A stretch of DNA of 38,300 nt from an uncultured Bacilli bacterium (GTDB lineage: Bacteria; Bacillota_I; Bacilli_A; RF39; UBA660), in NCBI GenBank assembly GCA_944363735.1, contig CALVVB010000007.1, forward strand, positions 1 to 38,300. Direction: 5' to 3'. Every line of letters starts with the position of its first letter. Positions within the stretch are counted from its first letter, which is position 1. Shown in pieces: positions 24,738 through 33,578 of the stretch. The notes beneath the pieces were generated by a model, which saw nothing but the letters and a program-made list of their open reading frames with translations, ran no database searches and had not been told where the DNA came from. A program made the translations under genes and the position numbers.

Positions 24738-26909
24738 ATGAAGTTAAAATTTAGAGCTGATAAAGACGATGTAATGATTTTTATAGTCTTTGCTGTCTTT
24801 TTACTTTATATTGTAGCAATAGGTATTGTTAATCTACATTCTTTTGCAACGGAAGGATATTTTAGTGGTCTTAATCCGCTACCTGCCTTTACTCCTAAAT
24901 TTTTATGGATGACTTTACTTATTTATTTTTTAGCTTTAGTGGGTATGCTTATAAGTGTTAAATCTTATTTCTTTGAAATGGAAAAAGGAATTGGGTTTAC
25001 TAGTGAAAAGAAAGATAAAGGATATTCTAGATGGGCTAAAGATAAAGAGATAAAAGCAGAAGAAGATGTAGTTATGGTTACGCCAGGTCAAGAATATAGT
25101 GATGCAGCAGGTGTTCCTTTAATTTTAAATGATAAAGAAGCATGGGTTGATAATGGGGAATACCATACTTTAGTTATTGGTTCTACTGGTTCAGGTAAAA
25201 CTCAAACTGTTATTAAACCTACTGTTAAATTACTTGCCAAAGCAGGAGAATCTATGATTATTACTGACCCTAAGGGTGAGATTTATGAAGCGACTGCTAA
25301 TATGCTTCGTGATAAAGGGTATGATGTACAAATACTTAACTTCCGTGATCCACAAAATGGTAGTAGTTGGAATCCATTATCACTTCCTTATAGAATGTAT
25401 AAAAGCGGTAATCAAGATAAAGCGATTGAGTTACTAGATGACCTTGCTTTAAATATTTTATATGATGAATCTAGTAATAATAGTGATCCATTTTGGGAGA
25501 AAACATCAGCTGACTACTTTTCTGGTGTTGCTTTAGGACTTTTTGAAGATGCTAAAGAAGATGAAATTAATATTAATAGTATTAGTTTAATGACTACTGT
25601 TGGAGAAGAGAAGTTTGGTGGTTCTACTTATATTAAAGAATACTTCTCATTTAAAGATCCTGCTAGTGCATCTGTTATTAATGCATCAAGTACTATTAAT
25701 GCACCAACTGATACAAAAGGATCAATATTATCAGTATTTAGACAGAAAATTAAGTTATTTGCATCTCGTGAAAATTTATCAGAAATGCTTAGTCATAGTG
25801 ATATAGAACTAGCTGATATTGGAAGACGTAAAACTGCTTTATTTATAGTTGTACAAGATGAAAAGAAAACATATCATTCACTTGTTACAATACTTCTAAA
25901 ACAATGTTATGAAACATTAATCGGTGTTGCTCAGGAGAATGGAGGAGAACTTCCTGTTAGAACTAATTTCTTACTTGATGAGTTTGCAAATATGCCACCA
26001 CTTAAAGATGTTACTACTATGATTACTGCCGCTCGTTCTCGTCATATTAGATTTACCATGATTATTCAAAACTATGCACAGTTAAATCAAGTTTATGGTA
26101 AAGAAAATGCTGAAACCATTAGAGGTAACTGTGGTAATATAATTTATTTGATTTCTGCAGAACTTGCAGCGCTTGAAGAAATATCTAAAATGTGTGGTGA
26201 AGTTAAATCTAAATCTGATGATAAAACAGCTTCAACCCCTCTTGTTACAGTATCTGATTTACAGAGAATGAAACAGTTTGAAGTTATTATACTAAGAATG
26301 AGAATGCAACCATTTAAGACTAAATTTACACCTGACTTCAAACTTGATTGGGGTAGAACATTTCCAAAAGCAGCATATCCTGAAAGAGAGAAACTTCCAG
26401 TTCGTACTTTTGATATAAAGACCTTTGTTAAAGAGAAGAAGAAAGAAAAGTTACTTGAAATGATGAACAGTAATAATCCAGGTAGTGAAGGAGGAATCAC
26501 TCCTCCTGGATTTGTACCACCTAATTTGTTTGGAATAGGCCAAGGTTCTAATAATAGTATTCCTAAATCAAACAGTTCAACACTTCCGTTTATGAATTCT
26601 AATGTAGAAAATAGTTCATCTACTAAACCTTCATTTGATGTAGATGAACTTGTTAAGAAAATAGATGCTAAAATTGCTGAACTAGAAAAAGAAGAGGCAA
26701 TGAATAAACAGAAACAACAACAGAAGTTAGATGCTATGAAAGCTAAAGAAGAAAAACCTGTTAATGATGTTTCTCCAATTAAAGAAGTTGTTACTAAACC
26801 AATACCTGAAGTAGAAAAAGACATAAAAGAACAACCTAAAAAAGAAGTTAATTTAAGTCTTGATGATGAAGATGATGATGATTTTTTTGATGATTTCTTT
26901 GATGAATAA
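24738..26909 (+). CDS. VirD4/TraG-type coupling ATPase
   Basis: 723 residues. Two N-terminal membrane helices (about 12-33 and 53-75) and a VirD4/TraG ATPase domain: Walker A GSTGSGKT at 148-155, Walker B FLLDEFANMP at 411-420, and the conserved MIIQNYAQLNQVYG. Coupling proteins bring substrates to the T4SS channel. The C-terminal ~170 residues are disordered and polar, with a charged coiled stretch (about 640-670) and a very acidic end rich in D, E and F (LDDEDDDDFFDDFFDE). The promoter before it and the terminator after it make it a separate unit. No relaxase gene is in the window, so the substrate, DNA or protein, is open. Confidence 0.9.
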   Translation: MKLKFRADKDDVMIFIVFAVFLLYIVAIGIVNLHSFATEGYFSGLNPLPAFTPKFLWMTLLIYFLALVGMLISVKSYFFEMEKGIGFTSEKKDKGYSRWAKDKEIKAEEDVVMVTPGQEYSDAAGVPLILNDKEAWVDNGEYHTLVIGSTGSGKTQTVIKPTVKLLAKAGESMIITDPKGEIYEATANMLRDKGYDVQILNFRDPQNGSSWNPLSLPYRMYKSGNQDKAIELLDDLALNILYDESSNNSDPFWEKTSADYFSGVALGLFEDAKEDEININSISLMTTVGEEKFGGSTYIKEYFSFKDPASASVINASSTINAPTDTKGSILSVFRQKIKLFASRENLSEMLSHSDIELADIGRRKTALFIVVQDEKKTYHSLVTILLKQCYETLIGVAQENGGELPVRTNFLLDEFANMPPLKDVTTMITAARSRHIRFTMIIQNYAQLNQVYGKENAETIRGNCGNIIYLISAELAALEEISKMCGEVKSKSDDKTASTPLVTVSDLQRMKQFEVIILRMRMQPFKTKFTPDFKLDWGRTFPKAAYPEREKLPVRTFDIKTFVKEKKKEKLLEMMNSNNPGSEGGITPPGFVPPNLFGIGQGSNNSIPKSNSSTLPFMNSNVENSSSTKPSFDVDELVKKIDAKIAELEKEEAMNKQKQQQKLDAMKAKEEKPVNDVSPIKEVVTKPIPEVEKDIKEQPKKEVNLSLDDEDDDDFFDDFFDE

Positions 26910-26941
26910 TAAAAGTATTAAATTTGAAATAATAATTAAAT

Positions 26942-26980
26942 TAGTAGGTGAATTTGCTAAATTTTACCTACTTTTTTTAA
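26942..26980 (+). terminator. Intrinsic terminator ending the pilus/T4SS block
   Basis: Stem AGTAGGT/ACCTACT (26944-26950 and 26966-26972 approximately) with an extended AT pairing inside, followed by a run of T. It closes the 27-kb same-strand block before the NAD operon promoter. Confidence 0.8.
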
Positions 26981-26996
26981 AAATAAAAAATAAAGG

Positions 26997-27025
26997 TTGA
27001 CAAACAAACTTGTTATTAATATAAT
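26997..27025 (+). promoter_or_regulatory. Sigma-A promoter of the NAD salvage operon
   Basis: Perfect TTGACA (26997-27002), exactly 17 nt spacer, perfect TATAAT (27020-27025). This is the strongest promoter in the window by consensus. The start of the first gene at 27,103 leaves a leader of about 70 nt. Confidence 0.9.
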
Positions 27026-27040
27026 GTTAATAACAAGTTT
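27006..27040 (+). promoter_or_regulatory. 35-bp inverted repeat operator centred on the -10 box
   Basis: Arms of 14 nt (27006-27019 and 27027-27040, reading AAACTTGTTATTAA and its perfect complement) flank the 7-nt TATAATG that contains the -10 box. Perfect symmetry around the -10 of a consensus promoter points to repressor binding. The sequence does not look like the NiaR site as I remember it. The regulator is not in the window. Confidence 0.7.
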
Positions 27041-27102
27041 AATTACTTGATTATTTCTTGACTTTTGATATTAATAAAAAGTTAATAAGAGGAGGAGTGC
27101 TT

Positions 27103-27696
27103 ATGAAAGTTGAGAATTTAAAAGTTTATAATAAAGCTTTAATTGTTGTTGATATGGTTAATGGCTTTGTTAAGGAAGGAGTATTACATGATGAAGATAT
27201 CGCTAGAGTTATACCTAGGCAAATAGAACTTATTAAAGAGTATCATAATGAAGGAGAACTTATTATCTTTATTCAAGATACTCATACTAAAGAATCTACA
27301 GAACATAAGAGATTTCCAGATTGCCACTGTCTTAAAGGTAGTGGAGAAGAGAAAGTAGTTGAAGAGTTAGAACAATTTACTCTCTTTAATAATACTATAT
27401 GTATACCTAAAAACTCTACAAGTTTTATGGAGGCTCAATCTTTTAGAGATGTGATGGAGGAAGCTAGTAATATTAAAGAATTTGATATAGTAGGGTGCTG
27501 TACTGATATTTGTATATGTAATGGTTCTATAGGTCTTGCTAATTATTTAGATGAACATAATAGGGGAGCAATAGTAAGAGTACATCAAGATGCTGTGGCA
27601 ACTTTTGCAGAAGATAATAGACAAAACTATGTAGATGCAGCTTACTTACTTATGAAACAACAGGGAATTCAGTTAGTTAAAAAATTTAAACTTTGA
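27103..27696 (+). CDS. pncA: Nicotinamidase (cysteine hydrolase family)
   Basis: 197 residues. Converts nicotinamide to nicotinate in the Preiss-Handler salvage route. The isochorismatase/PncA triad is visible as Asp17 (IVVDMVNGF), Lys104 (IPKNSTSF) and Cys138 (CCTDICI); metal ligands are probably Asp59 and His61 (QDTHTK). The start at 27,103 is chosen because AGAGGAGGAG precedes it; an in-frame TTG at 27,058 has no ribosome site. It is first in an operon with pncB, a Nudix gene and nadE, behind the promoter/operator at 26,997-27,040. The gene ends with TGA, showing the standard code. Confidence 0.85.
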   Translation: MKVENLKVYNKALIVVDMVNGFVKEGVLHDEDIARVIPRQIELIKEYHNEGELIIFIQDTHTKESTEHKRFPDCHCLKGSGEEKVVEELEQFTLFNNTICIPKNSTSFMEAQSFRDVMEEASNIKEFDIVGCCTDICICNGSIGLANYLDEHNRGAIVRVHQDAVATFAEDNRQNYVDAAYLLMKQQGIQLVKKFKL

Positions 27697-27732
27697 TATT
27701 AATATTTTGATAAAAAGAAAGGAATGATATTT

Positions 27733-29187
27733 ATGATTAATAAAACGATAATGACTGATTTTTATGAATTAACAATGGCACAAACTTATTTTAATGAAGG
27801 GAAGAAAGATGAGATAGTCTACTTTGATGTTTTCTTCCGTAATAATCCTTTTGAAGGAGGTTATACAATTAGTGGAGGTTTAGATGAGAATATTAACTAT
27901 ATTAAAAACTTTAGTTTTGATAAAGAGTCTATTTCATATTTAAGAAGTTTAGGAACCTTTAGCGAAGAGTTTTTAGAATATCTTTCTAACCTTAAATTTA
28001 AAGGAGATATTTATGCTGTACCTGATGGAACTTTCATCTTTCCTAATGAGCCTGTAATGACAGTTAGAACTGATATTGTTACCGCTCAATTAATTGAAAC
28101 AGCATTACTTGCAAACTTTAATCATGCTTCACTTGTTACTACTAAAAGTAAAAGAATTACTAACGAAGCAGATGTTCCTGTTATGGAATTTGGTTTAAGA
28201 CGTGCAAGAGGGCTAGATTCAGGAGTTGAAGCTAGTAAATATTCTTATATTGGTGGATGTGTTGGTACTTCTAATACTTATGCAGGATATAAGTTTGGGG
28301 TACCTGTAATGGGAACAATGGCTCATTCTTTAATTATGGAAAACAATGATGAGTATGAAGCTTTCTTAAGTTATGCTAAAAGTAATCCTGAAAACTGTGT
28401 ATTTCTTGTTGATACTTATGATACTTTAAGAAGTGGTATACCTAATGCTATTAGAGTTGCTAGAGAGTTTCTTATTCCTAATGGTTATAAATTTAAAGGT
28501 ATAAGAATAGATAGTGGAGATTTAGCTTATCTTTCTAAAAAAGCTAGAAGAATGTTAGATGAAGCCGGTTTTTATGATACTACTATTTGTTTATCTAACG
28601 GATTAGACGAATATACAATTAGAGATTTAGTTAGACAAGGAGCAGTTTTTGATAGTCTAGGTGTTGGTGATAATATATCAGCTTCTAAAGAACGAGTTGG
28701 AGGAGTTTATAAATTAGTAGCAGTTGAAACTGATAATAAGATAAGTCCACGTATTAAAGTTAGTAATACAACTGCTAAAATTATTAATCCGGGTTATAAA
28801 AAAATATATCGGTTCTATGATAAAGATACTGGCTTTGCTCTAGGTGATGTAATTACCCTTAATGATGAAATAATTAATAAAAATCATTATACTTTAGTAC
28901 ATCCTGTTGATACTTGGAAAAAACAAGAACTTACTAATTATAATGTTAGAGAATTGTTAATTCCAATATTTAAAGATGGTAGTCTTATTTATAATGATAA
29001 AACATTATTAGAAAAGAGAAACTATTGTGAAGATGAATTTAATACTTTTTATCCTGAAATTACAAGAATTGAAAATCCACATGAATATTATGTTGATTTA
29101 TCAGATAAATTAAGAATATTAAAGAATAAGATGATTGAAGAACATAAAGGAAAGGTACTGATTAAAAAATGCGAAAAGAAAAATTAG
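27733..29187 (+). CDS. pncB: Nicotinate phosphoribosyltransferase
   Basis: 484 residues. Makes nicotinate mononucleotide from nicotinate and PRPP. Family marks: N-terminal TDFYELTMAQTYF, the GLRRARGLDSGVEA stretch, GTMAHS with the likely phospho-accepting histidine, and the IRIDSGDL phosphate/ribose-binding strand. The start at 27,733 is favoured because AAAGGA lies 9 nt upstream; the ATG at 27,724 is only 1-2 nt from that site. It lies 36 nt after pncA and overlaps the Nudix gene by 19 nt. Confidence 0.9.
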   Translation: MINKTIMTDFYELTMAQTYFNEGKKDEIVYFDVFFRNNPFEGGYTISGGLDENINYIKNFSFDKESISYLRSLGTFSEEFLEYLSNLKFKGDIYAVPDGTFIFPNEPVMTVRTDIVTAQLIETALLANFNHASLVTTKSKRITNEADVPVMEFGLRRARGLDSGVEASKYSYIGGCVGTSNTYAGYKFGVPVMGTMAHSLIMENNDEYEAFLSYAKSNPENCVFLVDTYDTLRSGIPNAIRVAREFLIPNGYKFKGIRIDSGDLAYLSKKARRMLDEAGFYDTTICLSNGLDEYTIRDLVRQGAVFDSLGVGDNISASKERVGGVYKLVAVETDNKISPRIKVSNTTAKIINPGYKKIYRFYDKDTGFALGDVITLNDEIINKNHYTLVHPVDTWKKQELTNYNVRELLIPIFKDGSLIYNDKTLLEKRNYCEDEFNTFYPEITRIENPHEYYVDLSDKLRILKNKMIEEHKGKVLIKKCEKKN

Positions 29188-29765
29188 AAGAATTACATAA
29201 TTATATAAATGAATTAAAAATTATAAAAAGAGAACTATTAGAATCATATAATAATTCTTATATTAAAGTAGAACATTATAACTGTTTACTTAATAATGGT
29301 ATTACTATAGTAAGAGATAAAATAATAAAAGGTAAAAGTAATGGTAATGCTGTTATTACTTTACCTGTTAATAAAGATAATGAATTTTTATTAGTAGTAC
29401 AACCTAGAATAGTTAAAGAAGGAGTTTTAGTAGAGTTTCCTGCTGGTTATATAGAAGATAGGGAAGATCCTTTAGTATCAGCAGAAGGAGAACTTTTAGA
29501 AGAGACTGGATATTATTCAGATAATTTTAAATACCTTGATACCTTTTATCAAGATCAAGGATGTAGTGAAGCTTGTAATCATGCTTATCTTGCTTTAAAC
29601 TGTGAAAAAATAAAAGAACAAAATTTAGATAAAGATGAGTTTGTTAGATACTTTTTATGTAATTATGATGAAGTATTAGAACTTGTTAAAATGGGTTATA
29701 TTAAAGATATACAATCTAAATATGCTTTAGAATTATCTAAAAAATATATTAAGGAGATGAGATAA
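29169..29765 (+). CDS. Nudix hydrolase, ADP-ribose pyrophosphatase-like
   Basis: 198 residues. Nudix box at about residues 97-119: G-x5-E-x7-GELLEETGY. The usual arginine of REUxEExG is Gly here, while the three metal-binding glutamates remain. The surrounding pattern (EFPAGYIEDREDP..SAEGELLEETG, then DTFYQDQGCSEACNHAYLA) is that of ADP-ribose pyrophosphatases. In this operon it could recycle ADP-ribose from NAD breakdown; an NAD(H)-mononucleotide step is also possible. The overlap with pncB (19 nt) and nadE (1 nt) fits coupled translation. Confidence 0.75.
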   Translation: MRKEKLEELHNYINELKIIKRELLESYNNSYIKVEHYNCLLNNGITIVRDKIIKGKSNGNAVITLPVNKDNEFLLVVQPRIVKEGVLVEFPAGYIEDREDPLVSAEGELLEETGYYSDNFKYLDTFYQDQGCSEACNHAYLALNCEKIKEQNLDKDEFVRYFLCNYDEVLELVKMGYIKDIQSKYALELSKKYIKEMR

Positions 29766-31693
29766 TGAAAGAATATGGCTTTGTTAGAGTTGGGGCAATA
29801 GTTAATAAATTAGTACTTGCTAGTCCAGTAGAAAATGCTAAAGAAATAGTTAGAATGATTAGAAAAGCTGATAGTGAAGGGGTTTCAATTGTTACTACTC
29901 CTGAACTTTCTTTAACTGGTTATACTTGTGGAGATTTATTTTTACAAGATAGTTTACTTGATCCTTTAGAAGATGCTTTAAAACTTGTTCTTGATGAAAC
30001 TAAAGATTTAGATATTATTTCTATTTTAGGTATGCCTATTAAATGTAATAATATGTTATTAAACTGTGCAGTTGTAATACAGAAAGGAGATATTTTAGGA
30101 ATTGTTCCTAAAACTTATATTCCTAATTACAGTGAATTTTATGAGAAAAGATGGTTTTCAAGTAGTAAAGACTTAAAATCTAAAGAAGTTAAATTATTAG
30201 GTAAAACTGTTCCTATTAGTGTTAATTTAATATTTAAAGATAAAGAAAAAGAGTCTATTGCTTTTGCTATTGAAATATGTGAAGATTTATGGTCAATTAT
30301 TTCGCCTAGTAATCATCATGCTTTAAATGGAGCATCTATTATCTTTAATCTTTCTAGTAGTAATGAAATTGTTGGTAAAGATAAGTATCGTAATAATTTA
30401 GTTAGTATAACATCTTCTAAAACTAAATCTGCTTATATTTATGCAAGTAGTGGAATGATGGAATCTAGTTCTGATTTGGTATTCAGTGGGGCTTCTATGA
30501 TTTATGAAAATGGAGTTAAACTAGCTTCTAATAAAAAGTTTGAGATTGAAAGTAATTTAATATATAGTGATATTGATGTAGATAGATTAGTTAATGAGAG
30601 AAGACGTAATAATAGTTATATGGAAGTGTTTTTAGATGATGATGTTAAAGTAATAGATGTTTTGATTAAAGAAAATGACAATGAACTTTCAAGACAATAT
30701 AATAAGTATCCTTTTGTACCTAGTAATATTTTAGAAAGAAATGAGAGATGTGAAGAAATTATAGAAATACAAGCTTCAGCTCTTGCAAGACGTCTTATTC
30801 AATTAAATAATACAAAATGTGTTATAGGGATATCTGGAGGACTTGATTCTACACTTGCCTTTCTAGTTATTGTTAGGACTTTTCAAAAACTTAATCGTGA
30901 TTATAAAGATATTATAGGTATTACTATGCCTGGTTTTGGTACTACTGATAGAACTTATCAAAATGCTCTAAATCTAGTAAAAGAGTATGGGGCTACTTTA
31001 AAAGAAATTAGTATAAAAGATGCATGTCTTTTACATATGAAAGATATCGATTTAGATGTTAATGATAGAAGTATTACTTATGAAAATATTCAAGCAAGAG
31101 AGAGAACACAAATATTAATGGATGTCGCTAATATGGTAGGGGGTATTGTTATTGGAACAGGAGATCTATCAGAACTTGCTTTAGGTTGGTGTACTTATAA
31201 TGGTGATCATATGAGTATGTATTCTGTTAATTCTTCTATTCCTAAAACTTTAGTTAGATATTTAGTAGAATATTTTATGAGTATTAGTGAAGGTAATAAA
31301 AAAGAAGTATTAAAAGATATATTAGATACCCCAATATCTCCAGAACTACTTCCTCCAAGTAAAGCTGGTAAAATGTTACAGACAACAGAATCATCTATTG
31401 GTCCTTATGTATTACATGACTTTTTCATTTATCATCTTTTAAGATATGGAGCATCTTTTAAGAAAATATATTTCCTTGCTAAACTTACCTTTAAAAATGA
31501 TTTTACAAGTGAAGAAATAAAAAAATGGTTAAAACTATTTGTTAAACGTTTTTATAAAGGGCAATTTAAAAGAAATGCTATACCAGATGGAGTAAAGGTA
31601 GGTACAGTTTCTCTATCTCCAAGAGGAGACTTAAGAATGCCTAGTGATGCAAATTATGAGAGTATTATAGAAGAGTTAGATAAATTTTCTTAA
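29765..31693 (+). CDS. nadE: Glutamine-dependent NAD+ synthetase
   Basis: 642 residues, two domains. The N-terminal nitrilase-type amidase (about 1-290) has the triad Glu47 (TTPELSLTGY), Lys116 (VPKTYIPNYSEFYE) and Cys172 (EICEDLW), and releases ammonia from glutamine. The C-terminal synthetase (about 325-642) has the PP-loop SGGLDS at 357-362 and the GTGDLSELALGW pattern. It amidates nicotinate adenine dinucleotide to NAD. The start overlaps the stop of the Nudix gene (TAATG). The NaMN adenylyltransferase (nadD) that would complete the pathway is not in the window. Confidence 0.95.
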   Translation: MKEYGFVRVGAIVNKLVLASPVENAKEIVRMIRKADSEGVSIVTTPELSLTGYTCGDLFLQDSLLDPLEDALKLVLDETKDLDIISILGMPIKCNNMLLNCAVVIQKGDILGIVPKTYIPNYSEFYEKRWFSSSKDLKSKEVKLLGKTVPISVNLIFKDKEKESIAFAIEICEDLWSIISPSNHHALNGASIIFNLSSSNEIVGKDKYRNNLVSITSSKTKSAYIYASSGMMESSSDLVFSGASMIYENGVKLASNKKFEIESNLIYSDIDVDRLVNERRRNNSYMEVFLDDDVKVIDVLIKENDNELSRQYNKYPFVPSNILERNERCEEIIEIQASALARRLIQLNNTKCVIGISGGLDSTLAFLVIVRTFQKLNRDYKDIIGITMPGFGTTDRTYQNALNLVKEYGATLKEISIKDACLLHMKDIDLDVNDRSITYENIQARERTQILMDVANMVGGIVIGTGDLSELALGWCTYNGDHMSMYSVNSSIPKTLVRYLVEYFMSISEGNKKEVLKDILDTPISPELLPPSKAGKMLQTTESSIGPYVLHDFFIYHLLRYGASFKKIYFLAKLTFKNDFTSEEIKKWLKLFVKRFYKGQFKRNAIPDGVKVGTVSLSPRGDLRMPSDANYESIIEELDKFS

Positions 31694-31759
31694 TATATTT
31701 TTGTATAAACGTCTTTGTTTCTGTTAACACTATGAAAGAAATGGAGATGTGATAATATT

Positions 31760-32203
31760 ATGACTAATAAAAAATATGATTATTTAGTAAAGAAACATAC
31801 TCCTAAAGAGGATAAAGTAAAATATGCTCTTATTGCTTTCCTCGTTGGAGGATTTTTAGGACTTTTAGGAGAATCTTTAATTAGAGTTTATATCATGCTT
31901 TTTGATATTTCTCGTAATGATGCTTCTACTTATATGATAGTAACGTTTATCTTCTTTGCTTCTCTTTTTACGGCTTTAGGATTTTTTGATAAGTGGGTTA
32001 GTAAAGTGAAAGCTGGACTTTTAATACCTATCACAGGTTTTGCCCATTCTATGATGAGTGCAGCTTTAGATTACAAACATGAAGGTCCTATATATGGTAT
32101 TGGTAGTAATGTCTTTAAACTAGCAGGATCAGTTATCTTCTACGGAGTAGTATCTGCTTGGTTCTTTGGACTTGTTAGATATTTATGGGAGGTTTTAGTA
32201 TGA
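31760..32203 (+). CDS. spoVAC: Stage V sporulation protein AC
   Basis: 147 residues with about four membrane helices. The family marks are the GGFLGLLGESL helix and the KAGLLIPITGFAHSMMSAALDYKHEG stretch split around residues 82-107. SpoVAC is a mechanosensitive inner-membrane channel used for dipicolinate movement in spores. Start behind GGAGATG at 31,743. It ends in TGA, overlapping the spoVAD start by 4 nt. Transcription is presumably by a forespore sigma factor, but no clear SigG-type box was found in the 66-nt gap. Confidence 0.9.
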   Translation: MTNKKYDYLVKKHTPKEDKVKYALIAFLVGGFLGLLGESLIRVYIMLFDISRNDASTYMIVTFIFFASLFTALGFFDKWVSKVKAGLLIPITGFAHSMMSAALDYKHEGPIYGIGSNVFKLAGSVIFYGVVSAWFFGLVRYLWEVLV

Positions 32204-33195
32204 TACTAAATTTTAGAAATGTTTATTTAGATAATGCTAGTACCGTATGTGGACCTTATGAAGCGAAAGGACCTCTTACTAGAAATTTTGATAAAAAATA
32301 TACTGATGATTTATACTGTAAAGAAAAGTCCTTTGAAAAGGCAGAGATTAGACTTCTTGAAGATAGTATCAAAATATTGCTAAAAAAAACAAAACTAACC
32401 CCTAAAGATATAGATTTAGTTATATCAGGTGATCTTTTAAATCAAATTACAGCATCATGTTATGGATCATTAAAATTAAATAGTCCTTTTCTTGGCATTT
32501 ATACAGCATGTGCTACTAGTATTGAAGGAATGTTAATAGGCTCTACTTTTATAGATAGTGGCAAAGTAAATAATGCTCTTATCTCTTGTTCATCTCATAA
32601 TATGTCAAGTGAAAAACAATTTAGAAATCCTACTGAATATGGTTCCCCAAAACCAATGACAGCGACTTTTACAGCGACTGGTGGGGCGAGTGTTCTTCTA
32701 TCTAATAAACCTAGTAAAGTAAGAGTTGTTAATGGCCTTATTGGGACTATAGTTGATTATAATCAAAAAGATGTTTTTAATATGGGAGCAGCAATGGCAG
32801 GTGCTGCTGCTGATACCCTTTATAAATACTTAAATGAAACTAATACTAAAGCTAGTGATTATGATTTAATATTAACTGGTGATTTAGGAAAATATGGTAA
32901 AGAAATTTTAAAAGACTTAATGTTTAGTGAATATAATATAGATTTATCTAAGAATTATAATGATTGTGGAACGATGTTATATGATTTAGAAAAACAAAAA
33001 GATGTAATGGCTGGAGGAAGTGGTCCTGTATGTTCAGCTTTAGTTAATTATAGCACAATTTTAAAAGGTCTTATGGAAAACAAATACAAAAAGGTATTGT
33101 TAATTGCAACAGGAGCTTTATTTTCTCCTACAATGGTATTTCAAAAGATGAATATCCTATCTATTGCAAATCTTATATGTTTGGAGGCGATATAG
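32200..33195 (+). CDS. spoVAD: Stage V sporulation protein AD
   Basis: 331 residues from the ATG at 32,200, preceded by GGGAGG; it overlaps spoVAC by 4 nt (ATGA). An ATG at 32,185 is less likely because it lies before this ribosome site. The protein has a thiolase-like fold; marks include FRNVYLDNASTVCGPYEAKG at the start and the GIYTACATSIEG and DCGTMLYD patterns. SpoVAD binds dipicolinic acid at the spore inner membrane. Length is near that of the family. Confidence 0.95.
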   Translation: MILNFRNVYLDNASTVCGPYEAKGPLTRNFDKKYTDDLYCKEKSFEKAEIRLLEDSIKILLKKTKLTPKDIDLVISGDLLNQITASCYGSLKLNSPFLGIYTACATSIEGMLIGSTFIDSGKVNNALISCSSHNMSSEKQFRNPTEYGSPKPMTATFTATGGASVLLSNKPSKVRVVNGLIGTIVDYNQKDVFNMGAAMAGAAADTLYKYLNETNTKASDYDLILTGDLGKYGKEILKDLMFSEYNIDLSKNYNDCGTMLYDLEKQKDVMAGGSGPVCSALVNYSTILKGLMENKYKKVLLIATGALFSPTMVFQKMNILSIANLICLEAI

Positions 33196-33546
33196 ATGTA
33201 TTTTATAAATTCATTTCTTTTCTGTGGACTTGTTTGTTTAATAGCAGAGTTAATTTTAGATAATACCAAACTAACTCCAGGACATATAACAGCAATGTTT
33301 GTAGTAATAGGAGCAGGTCTTGATGCTTTTGGAATTTATGATTTTTTTATCTCTAAAGTAGGAGGAGGCGCTCTTTTACCTATTACAAGTTTTGGTCACT
33401 CTTTAATTCATGGAGCCTTACTAGCAGCAGAATCACAAGGTATAATAGGTCTTTTGATGGGGATGTTTGATCTAACTGCAACAGGTATAACAGCAGCGAT
33501 TATCTTTACTTTTGTCTTTACTTTAATTTTTAAAGCAAAAGATTAG
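33196..33546 (+). CDS. spoVAE: Stage V sporulation protein AE (SpoVAEb type)
   Basis: 116 residues, mostly membrane helices, with the GGGALLPITSFGHSLIHGAL signature, which parallels the SpoVAC motif (GLLIPITGFAHSMM). Start ATG directly after the spoVAD stop, behind GGAGGCG. Completes the minimal C-D-E set; spoVAA, AB and AF are not in the window. Confidence 0.9.
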   Translation: MYFINSFLFCGLVCLIAELILDNTKLTPGHITAMFVVIGAGLDAFGIYDFFISKVGGGALLPITSFGHSLIHGALLAAESQGIIGLLMGMFDLTATGITAAIIFTFVFTLIFKAKD

Positions 33547-33578
33547 TTTTCGTAAATAATAATAGTAGGAGGTGGAAG

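Noticed and set aside
26144-26824. 226-residue open frame on the minus strand inside the coupling-protein gene
   Set aside because: It is opposite a well-conserved VirD4 frame, has no ribosome site or promoter, and its Ser/Leu-rich composition is what the complement of this coding sequence gives.
31694-31759. Possible SigG-type promoter before spoVAC (GTATA ... CACTATG)
   Set aside because: The spacing is about 20 nt and the -10 matches poorly, so it cannot be supported.
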